Assembly: GCA_013360825.1 (NCBI GenBank)
Contig: JABWAY010000190.1
Span: forward strand, 1-7,777
Reading direction: 5' to 3'
Source: Candidatus Brocadiia bacterium
GTDB taxonomy: Bacteria > Planctomycetota > MHYJ01 > WSZJ01
Length of the DNA stretch: 7,777 bases
Made by a program: the position numbers and the translations under genes. The notes below the pieces were generated by a model that searched no databases, was not told the DNA's origin, and was given only the letters and a program-made list of their open reading frames with translations. Shown in pieces: positions 1 through 4,510 of this stretch; position 1 is the first letter of the stretch, and each line of letters begins with the position of its first letter.

Positions 1-535
1 CGCCGCCGCCGCCCACGCCCATCGCGTCGTAAACGCCTGCCGCCTTGCCGGGCTGCCGGCCGCGGATGCCGCCGCCCTCGCCGGGCATCGCGGACAGGTA
101 CTCCTCGCTGTCTCCCTTCATCTTCCCGTAGTCCTCGTTGTCCGCCGACTCGTTGTGGTCGGACTCCTCGGCGTCAGGGAAGAAGATCGCGGGCTCCTCC
201 GTCGGCGCGGAGTTGTTCGCGCCCGCCTTCGGGATGCCTTTCCGCTCGAACACGTCCCGCGGACGCTCCAGGTCGAGCTTCTTCTCGACCTTCGAGGCGA
301 GCGGGATGATCGTCGGCTCTTCCTTCAGCTTCACCTCCTCCTTGAACGTGATCACCGTCATACCGGCGAGCACGATCAGGTGGAAGGCGATCGAAATCAG
401 CCACCACGGCGTGTTCCGCACCTGTTCCTCGACCCACGAGGAGAAGGAGTACTGTCCGCCGTCGGGCGGCATCGGCGCCTGCTCGTACTGGGCGTCGTAT
501 TCCGGCTCCTGCGGCTGCTGCGGTTGACCCCTCAT
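1..535 (-). CDS. Single-TM envelope protein with Gly-rich stretch, N-terminal part (possible Exb motor partner)
   Basis: The gene starts at ATG 535 and is cut by the left edge after 178 codons. An AGGGGA ribosome binding site at 547-542, 6 nt upstream, fixes the start. The visible protein has a Pro/Gln/Glu-rich cytoplasmic tail (1-40), one membrane segment at about 43-64 (begins NTPWWLIS), a charged region rich in Lys/Glu/Pro (65-105), an acidic part with the string ESDHNESADNED (124-136), and a Gly-rich stretch ending in GVGGGG at the edge. It lies 22 bp after the OB-fold-like gene and is last in the visible ExbB/ExbD operon. One TM followed by a charged extracytoplasmic linker resembles TonB in layout, but no TonB C-terminal domain is in view. 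From memory of similar planctomycete proteins, a squalene-cyclase/prenyltransferase-like repeat domain may follow; that is inference, because that part lies outside the window. Confidence 0.8.
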   Translation of the reverse strand, partial: MRGQPQQPQEPEYDAQYEQAPMPPDGGQYSFSSWVEEQVRNTPWWLISIAFHLIVLAGMTVITFKEEVKLKEEPTIIPLASKVEKKLDLERPRDVFERKGIPKAGANNSAPTEEPAIFFPDAEESDHNESADNEDYGKMKGDSEEYLSAMPGEGGGIRGRQPGKAAGVYDAMGVGGGG

Positions 536-557
536 CGTAAGTCCCCTAAAAAGGCGT

Positions 558-1481
558 TTATGCGGATGTTGCGTTGGTTTCAGGTTTCCTTCCGGGCTTT
601 CCTGATCTTCCGCTCAGGAGGATCAGGAGAGCCAGGACCGAAAGGCTTGCGATCACGATCACCGTCGTCTTCACGCTCCAGATCGAACCCCGCCCCTGCC
701 TCTGGATCTTTCTCACTTCCTTCGCGATCAGGTACGGCACCCTCACCGGCTTCCCGTCCTTCGACTCGTACTTGTGCGTCCGGATGAAGACCGCCTCCGC
801 CTCCACCCCCTGCCTCTCCTCGATTCCATCCGGCCGGACCAGGACGTCCACGATCGCACCCTCGGTCCCGGAAAGGTCCACCAGATAGAGCCTGTAAACG
901 CAATCATAGGGCCCCTGGTTCGATTCCAGGCGGATATTTGAATAAACCTTATTCACGAGCCCGCTTAGACTTACGACAGTTCCGCGATGTTTTGCGGGAT
1001 TTCTCAGAAGCTCCACATAGTCGAAGTCCCCGTCCGGCTTCAGCCCCTCACCCTCCTTCTGGTGCGCCAGGTGCCTCACAATCGCCTGAAACCCGCGGTC
1101 CGTCACCACGTCGTCCAGCGAAGCGTCGTCCACCTCCTGCGCCAGCATGTTGTCCCACCGCACCACAGCCCCCTCCGAACCCGCCCCGGGCTGCGGCGGC
1201 GCCTGCACCGCCTTCTGCTTCTCCTCCCACGCAAGCCGGTCCTTCTCCAGCTCCTGCTTCATCTTCACCTTGTCCCACTGGTGCTGAAGCCAGGCCCCTC
1301 CCAGCGCCATCACCGCCACTACGAACAACAGCATGCGCTTGAACTCGGGACTCAGCAGGAACGGGACCGGCTTGTGCTGCCGTTCCCGCGCGGCAAGGCT
1401 CGCACGGAACGCCGCCGCCGCCGCACGGTCGGGTGATCCCGCCGGCGCCGCCGCTTCGTCCCTCTGGGCCTTCTCGCTCAT
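558..1481 (-). CDS. Two-TM membrane protein with central OB-fold-like domain, unknown function
   Basis: This 307-residue protein is not one I can name. I chose ATG 1481 because a GGAG at 1495-1492 lies 10 nt upstream; an in-frame GTG at 1490 would leave that site only 1 nt away. It has an Ala/Arg-rich cytoplasmic N-terminus (1-47), TM1 at about 50-66, a Lys/Glu-rich coiled-coil-like segment with Gln/Pro-rich linker (70-100), a beta-rich domain at about 155-260, and TM2 at about 271-290 followed by a basic tail. The beta domain (HRGTVVSLSGLV, then YRLYLVDLSG, IVDVLVRP, VEAEAVFIRTHKYES and VPYLIAKEV) has the strand pattern of an OB-fold. With two TMs, that domain should be extracytoplasmic. It lies 164 bp after exbD3 and 22 bp before the next gene, so it is probably co-transcribed with the Exb motor. 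The OB-fold call is by eye. Confidence 0.85.
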   Translation of the reverse strand: MSEKAQRDEAAAPAGSPDRAAAAAFRASLAARERQHKPVPFLLSPEFKRMLLFVVAVMALGGAWLQHQWDKVKMKQELEKDRLAWEEKQKAVQAPPQPGAGSEGAVVRWDNMLAQEVDDASLDDVVTDRGFQAIVRHLAHQKEGEGLKPDGDFDYVELLRNPAKHRGTVVSLSGLVNKVYSNIRLESNQGPYDCVYRLYLVDLSGTEGAIVDVLVRPDGIEERQGVEAEAVFIRTHKYESKDGKPVRVPYLIAKEVRKIQRQGRGSIWSVKTTVIVIASLSVLALLILLSGRSGKPGRKPETNATSA

Positions 1482-1645
1482 CCCGTCCACTCTCCGATGT
1501 CGCGATTGTCAAAGACCGGTTGTCATCCGCCGCCTGCCGGCTCGCCCCGCCTCCCGCGGGAGCGGGAAGCGGGGCGCCTGGTTCTCCGTCTACGGGCCCG
1601 GCTCCGGAGGACTCGCATCCTTCCGGGTCGCGGCCGGCCGCCGGT
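1482..1645 (-). other. Intra-operon gap with a strong GC hairpin
   Basis: This 164-bp gap between exbD3 and the OB-fold-like gene contains no gene. CGCCCCGC (1543-1550) pairs with GCGGGGCG (1569-1576), and the palindrome CTCCCGCGGGAG (1551-1562) lies inside. No U-run follows, so it is not a standard intrinsic terminator. It could reduce read-through or protect the upstream exb message from exonucleases (inference). The 10-mer GGAGAACCAG at 1587-1578 is identical to the ribosome-binding segment at 2664-2655. Confidence 0.6.
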
Positions 1646-2104
1646 TTACTTCCCCGGAATCGGCGCGGCCAGTTCCACCTTGTCCAGCCTGTTGAGTTTG
1701 CAGATGTCCATCACCTCGACCACCTTCGTCCACGGAACCCTCGGTTCCGCGTCCACGATCACGGGCGTGTCCGTCCTGCCGAGCATCCGGTACTTGTTGA
1801 TCACCTCCAGCAGCCTCAACCCGAGTTCCTCATTCGTGTTCACCCGCCTGGCCGCCACCGTCCGGATCGTCTCCCCGGTGGTCTCGTCCCACGTCATGAA
1901 CACCCGGATGTCCTCCAGGATCGGATCGCTGACCTTGTCGACGAAGACCCCCCTCTCCTTCGGGAGCCAGCTCTCCAGCTTCCCTTCGAGCTGCTTGAAC
2001 TGGAACGAGCACATGAAAAAGATGCAGAGACAGAAGATGATGTCGACCATCGGTGCCACATTGAGATGGACCGGGTTGTCCCCGCTGTCTCCACCGTGTG
2101 CCAT
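1646..2104 (-). CDS. exbD: ExbD/TolR-family proton-channel subunit, third paralogue
   Basis: The product has 152 residues, a normal ExbD length. ExbD/TolR proteins sit inside an ExbB/TolQ pentamer and use proton flow to drive an envelope partner. A short N-terminus leads into one TM helix at about 16-36, with the family's pore aspartate at Asp21 in PMVDIIF. The rest is an extracytoplasmic domain ending in KVELAAPIPGK. The TM contains three cysteines (25, 27, 32), unusual for ExbD. By hand alignment it differs from the neighbouring paralogue (2191-2652) at about 30 of 152 positions, roughly 80% identity; the TM is identical and changes concentrate at residues 43-115. The start is ATG 2104 with AGGAG about 9 nt upstream. 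It arose by tandem duplication, because its 5' spacer is a near copy of the exbD1-exbD2 spacer. Confidence 0.93.
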   Translation of the reverse strand: MAHGGDSGDNPVHLNVAPMVDIIFCLCIFFMCSFQFKQLEGKLESWLPKERGVFVDKVSDPILEDIRVFMTWDETTGETIRTVAARRVNTNEELGLRLLEVINKYRMLGRTDTPVIVDAEPRVPWTKVVEVMDICKLNRLDKVELAAPIPGK

Positions 2105-2128
2105 GGCTCGTTCTCCTGAGTCGTCCGC

Positions 2129-2161
2129 TTACTCGGGGGCGGGATCCGCGGCGCCGGCCTC
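2129..2161 (-). pseudogene. Relict of the exbD1 3' end between exbD2 and exbD3
   Basis: Read on the minus strand from 2161, this piece encodes EAGAADPAPE-stop. The true exbD1 end at 2709-2677 encodes EVGAAAPAPE-stop. The two match at 29 of 33 bases by eye. The following 24-nt spacer also matches at 21 of 24 (2128-2105 against 2676-2653), including the AGGAGAAC ribosome binding site. It is therefore a leftover of the copied unit, which ran from inside the exbD1 3' end through exbD2. It is not translated as part of any gene here, because exbD2 stops at 2191 before reaching it. Confidence 0.85.
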
Positions 2162-2190
2162 GTTCCCGGTCGCCGCCTCCCGCATCACGG

Positions 2191-2652
2191 CTACTGTTTC
2201 CCAGGCATCGGCGCGGCCAGTTCCACCTTGTCCAGCTTGTTGAGCTTGCAGATGTCCATCACCTCGATCACCTTCGCCCACGGAACCTTCGGCTCCGCGT
2301 CCACGATCACCGGTGTGTCCAGCTTTCCCAGCGTCCGGAACTTGTTGATCCCCTCCAGCATGATCAACCCCAGCTCCTCGTTCGACCCGACCTGCTTCGC
2401 GTTCACCTTCCGGATCGTCTCACCCGTCGTCTCGTCCCACTTCATGAAGACCCGGACCTCCTCCAGGATCGGGTTCGGCACGGGATCGCCGAACACCCCC
2501 TTGTCCTTCGGAAGCCAGCTCTCCATCTTTCCTTCGAGCTGCTTGAACTGGAACGAGCACATGAAAAAGATGCAGAGGCAGAAGATGATGTCGACCATCG
2601 GTGCCACGTTGAGATGGACCGGGTTGTCTTCGCTTGCCCCACCGTGTGCCAT
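2191..2652 (-). CDS. exbD: ExbD/TolR-family proton-channel subunit, second paralogue
   Basis: The product has 153 residues with the same layout as the paralogue at 1646-2104: a short N-terminus, a TM helix at about 16-36 with pore Asp21 (PMVDIIF) and cysteines 25, 27 and 32, then an extracytoplasmic domain ending in KVELAAPMPGKQ. Motifs such as DTPVIVDAEPKVPW match the region of ExbD where a beta strand and helix pack (compare VMIRADAKAPY in the first paralogue). ATG 2652 has AGGAG 9 nt upstream, and only 24 bp separate it from the exbD1 stop. ExbD works as a dimer, so co-expressed D2 and D3 could form hetero-dimers; that is inference. All the residues I would expect for activity are present, so none of the copies looks decayed. 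Confidence 0.93.
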   Translation of the reverse strand: MAHGGASEDNPVHLNVAPMVDIIFCLCIFFMCSFQFKQLEGKMESWLPKDKGVFGDPVPNPILEEVRVFMKWDETTGETIRKVNAKQVGSNEELGLIMLEGINKFRTLGKLDTPVIVDAEPKVPWAKVIEVMDICKLNKLDKVELAAPMPGKQ

Positions 2653-2676
2653 GTCTGGTTCTCCTGAGTCGTCCGT

Positions 2677-3228
2677 TTACTCGGGGGCGGGAGCCGCAGC
2701 TCCGACCTCGATCTTGTAGATGCCGCACTCCGCACAGACGTTCATCACCTGCTGGACGGCCCCGTAGGGAGCCTTCGCGTCCGCACGGATCATGACGAGC
2801 CGCTCTGAAACACGATCCGTCACGCTGGACTTGCCTTCCTCCGAGTCCCGCTTCAGCAGGCCCCGCAGCTTGTCCACCTCTTCCTTGATCTTCGGGTTGT
2901 AGTCATGCCCGCGGATTCCGACCTTCCAGTGCTCATCGTTCCGGCAGATGGCATCCTTGTCGGCCTTCGCGTACGTCTCGCACGTCGCGCCACGCTTGAT
3001 GTCGTGGTAGACGTTGATGGTCGTCCGCCCCTCCTTCGGAGCGTCCCCCTTGTCCTCCTTGATCGTGCTCGCCAGGGGAAGGGTCACCGCTTCGAGCTCG
3101 CGCTGGCCCATGTCCGAACCGAGCATGAAGAAGAGGAGCATGAGGAACATGATGTCGACCATCGGCACGAGGTTGAGGCTGGTCGCCTCATCCACGTCGA
3201 CGGGCTTTGCTTTGGCGTGTTTCGACAT
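2677..3228 (-). CDS. exbD: ExbD/TolR-family proton-channel subunit, first paralogue (longer form)
   Basis: This 183-residue ExbD homologue is longer than the usual 140-150. It has a charged cytoplasmic N-terminus (1-17), a TM helix at about 20-40 with pore Asp25 in VPMVDIMF, and an extracytoplasmic domain. That domain carries an insertion-like polar region (about 55-130) before the conserved RLVMIRADAKAPYGAVQQVMNV strand-helix. It ends in Ala/Pro-rich GAAAPAPE. Cysteines sit in GATCET, AICRND and the CAEC pair; the first Cys of CAEC aligns with a Cys in both other paralogues (VMDIC). The start is ATG 3228 with AGGAGA 5 nt upstream, 22 bp after the exbB stop. It is much more diverged from the other two than they are from each other, so it may fill a different role in the complex. 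Confidence 0.92.
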   Translation of the reverse strand: MSKHAKAKPVDVDEATSLNLVPMVDIMFLMLLFFMLGSDMGQRELEAVTLPLASTIKEDKGDAPKEGRTTINVYHDIKRGATCETYAKADKDAICRNDEHWKVGIRGHDYNPKIKEEVDKLRGLLKRDSEEGKSSVTDRVSERLVMIRADAKAPYGAVQQVMNVCAECGIYKIEVGAAAPAPE

Positions 3229-3250
3229 GGGTGTCTCCTGGTTGACCGCG

Positions 3251-3973
3251 TTACTGCTGCGGATTCTCCATCACGGAGCGCGACAGCAGTTCGCCTGCGA
3301 TCGTGTTCAGCGACAGGGTCATGGCGGAGATCTTGTTCTTCATGAAGAACGCGATCGTCAGGAAGACGATGGCGGCGAACAGGCCCATCGTCGTGTTGAC
3401 GAGCGACTCGTACACGCCGGTCGCCAGGTCGGCGGGCGTCGGCGACTTCATCTGCTCGATCTTCTGGAACGAGGTGACCATTCCCGTCACGGTGCCCAGC
3501 AGCCCGAGCAGCGGCGCGATGTTTCCGATCAGCGCGATGTAGGAGATTTTCGCGTTGAGGCGGAAGGCCTCCTCGGAGATCGACTCCTCCATCCCCTTCT
3601 TCATTTCTTCGTATCCGGCTTCGCCGCGGACGACGGCGCCGGCGACGATTCTTGCCAGGTAGGAGCGGTCCGCGTCGCAGATCGACAGGGTCTGCTCGAA
3701 GTTCTTCTCTGCGAGCAGGGTTTCGAGTTCGCTGATCAGGTGCGGGGGCCCCAGCTTTTCCTGCCGGAGGTTGACGGCGTACTGGATCGAGAGGGCAGTC
3801 CCGGCGACGGAGACGGCGACAAGCATGATTCCCACCGGCCCGGTCGTCTGGAAGAGGTCCCACCAGGACTTCTTGTGGACTTCGACTTCTTCTTCGGCGG
3901 CAAATCCGGACATTCCGAGAATTGCGACGAACCCGATGATGCAGACGACCGTTAGGACTTTCGTGAATTTCAC
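3251..3973 (-). CDS. exbB: ExbB/TolQ/MotA-family proton-channel protein
   Basis: This 240-residue protein is the pentameric scaffold of a proton-driven motor. Residues 1-26 form a signal peptide (basic start, hydrophobic core, cleavage near FAA), followed by an acidic stretch. TM helices lie at about 45-67, 145-168 and 190-212, with a cytoplasmic loop (70-140) between the first two. The family core is clear in NIAPLLGLLGTVTGM and ESLVNTTMGLFAAI. Thr161, Glu189 and Thr194 align at a constant offset of 13 with E. coli ExbB Thr148, Glu176 and Thr181, known functional positions (recalled). The start is GTG 3973, supported by GGAGGAGG at 3987-3980 with 6 nt spacing, the strongest ribosome binding site in the window. 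It is the first gene of the operon. ExbB versus TolQ cannot be settled without the partner. Confidence 0.95.
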   Translation of the reverse strand: MKFTKVLTVVCIIGFVAILGMSGFAAEEEVEVHKKSWWDLFQTTGPVGIMLVAVSVAGTALSIQYAVNLRQEKLGPPHLISELETLLAEKNFEQTLSICDADRSYLARIVAGAVVRGEAGYEEMKKGMEESISEEAFRLNAKISYIALIGNIAPLLGLLGTVTGMVTSFQKIEQMKSPTPADLATGVYESLVNTTMGLFAAIVFLTIAFFMKNKISAMTLSLNTIAGELLSRSVMENPQQ

Positions 3974-4027
3974 GAGCGACCTCCTCCGGGAAAGGGAACC
4001 TGGGAAAATTTTGGGTTGACGGTATAA

Positions 4028-4043
4028 AGCAACGCAGGTGCCG
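4028..4043 (-). promoter_or_regulatory. Candidate sigma-54 (-24/-12) promoter for the exbB operon
   Basis: The minus strand reads CGGCACCTGCGTTGCT. Against the RpoN consensus TGGCACGNNNNTTGCW it matches 10 of 12 defined bases. The GG and GC dinucleotides are spaced by exactly 10 bp. The predicted start would be near 4017, about 44 nt before the exbB GTG. An overlapping TTTATA could instead be a -10, but I find no good -35 for it. Confidence 0.45.
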
Positions 4044-4143
4044 TGTTTGGAGGTTGTTTTGAAAGTGATGTAACTGCTTATTGCACAGCATCTTATGCGA
4101 TTGAGCGTGCCGGCTCGCGAAGGTCGGCCGGATGGTCGGGAGC

Positions 4144-4158
4144 GGGGCAGTGTGCCTC
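4144..4158. promoter_or_regulatory. 15-bp dyad GGGGCA-N3-TGCCTC, copy 1
   Basis: GGGGCA and TGCCTC are inverted around GTG with one mismatched pair. A second copy lies 79 bp away, centre to centre. Its centre is about 134 bp upstream of the predicted exbB sigma-54 start, within the usual range for activator sites. Confidence 0.4.
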
Positions 4159-4222
4159 ACGCCTTCTTTGAAGTTCTCGTAACCCGCACGGGGACAACAT
4201 GTTATGTGCGCCGCTGCGACGT

Positions 4223-4237
4223 GGGGCATTCTGCCCC
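4223..4237. promoter_or_regulatory. 15-bp dyad GGGGCA-N3-TGCCCC, copy 2 (perfect arms)
   Basis: GGGGCA and TGCCCC are perfect inverted arms around TTC. It differs from copy 1 in one arm base and two spacer bases. It is about 47 bp upstream of the kinase -35 element, so it could serve either divergent promoter. As RNA it would form a 6-bp stem with a triloop, but it lies outside the predicted transcripts. Confidence 0.4.
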
Positions 4238-4283
4238 GCCTGGACACTTCCTCGCCGCCGTCCTCCGGTCGCCTTCTTCGGGC

Positions 4284-4311
4284 TTGACGCGACGCACCAG
4301 GTCTTTAGAAT
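4284..4311 (+). promoter_or_regulatory. Candidate sigma-70-like promoter for the kinase gene
   Basis: TTGACG (4284-4289) and TAGAAT (4306-4311) each match the -35 and -10 consensus at 5 of 6 bases, with a 16-bp spacer. The start would be near 4318. This leaves a leader of about 190 nt before GTG 4511. Confidence 0.5.
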
Positions 4312-4510
4312 TTTTAAGCGACCCTCCACGTTCCTGAACTGCGGGAACAGCGTTTGCGAACTCTCTCCACGCAGCAGTCGGCGCAGGCGTCCTTGACCGG
4401 TCAGCGTCCGCGGCCCGCGGGGAAACGGGGGCGTCGAGCCCGCAACCTCCGGCGAGCCGGTGGACAGAACTGTCCTCCAGCGGACAATATTGACGGAAAG
4501 GGGACCCCAC

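Larger units (their letters stand above)
1646..2709 (-). repeat. Tandem duplication of an exbD module (unit about 548 bp)
   Basis: One copy spans about 2191-2709 (exbD1 tail, spacer, exbD2) and the other about 1646-2161 (relict tail, spacer, exbD3). The start codons are 548 bp apart. Junction sequence is better conserved than the protein middles. About 30 residue changes between the products suggest the duplication is not very recent and that both copies are under selection. Confidence 0.85.
3974..4510. promoter_or_regulatory. Divergent intergenic region between exbB operon and kinase
   Basis: No convincing gene lies in these 537 bp; the open frames crossing it lack ribosome binding sites and recognisable products. 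The exbB-proximal part (about 3990-4100) is clearly more AT-rich than the rest of the window, as expected of a promoter. Candidate elements are annotated separately. Other dyads seen are TGACCGGTCA (4394-4403), GGACAG-AA-CTGTCC (4462-4475), AACATGTT (4196-4203) and GTTCC-N9-GGAAC (4330-4348). The last lies in the predicted kinase leader, which would be about 190 nt long. Confidence 0.75.

Noticed and set aside
1..12. CCG-repeat run at the left edge
   Set aside because: It is explained by the poly-Gly codons of the truncated gene and is not a separate repeat element.
155..787. 210-codon plus-strand open frame at the left end
   Set aside because: It is antisense to two real membrane-protein genes and across their junction, with an Arg/Leu-rich low-complexity product.
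914..930. tRNA T-arm look-alike: CCTGG-TTCGATT-CCAGG
   Set aside because: Stem and loop fit the T-arm consensus, but no acceptor, D or anticodon arms can be built around it. It lies inside the OB-fold-like gene, where it encodes LESNQG on the other strand.
1507..1512. Minus-strand TTGACA before the OB-fold-like gene
   Set aside because: It is a perfect -35 hexamer, but no -10-like sequence occurs 15-19 bp downstream (TGGACG at 17 bp).
2098..2667. 189-codon plus-strand open frame opposite exbD2, with a similar one opposite exbD3
   Set aside because: The two resemble each other only because the exbD genes beneath are duplicated. Composition is Arg/Leu/His-rich and without motifs.
3962..3974. 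13-bp palindrome CGTGAA-T-TTCACG over the exbB start codon
   Set aside because: It is mostly coding sequence (residues VKFT), and with a one-base centre it cannot fold as RNA. A DNA-binding role is possible but unsupported.
3084..4247. 387-codon open frame on the minus strand across exbB and the intergenic region
   Set aside because: It overlaps exbB and exbD1 in another frame, has Arg/Pro-rich low-complexity content and no ribosome binding site.
4460..4510. Longer kinase start at GTG 4460
   Set aside because: No good ribosome binding site precedes it, the extra 17 residues are not kinase-like, and GTG 4511 has AGGGGA at ideal spacing.
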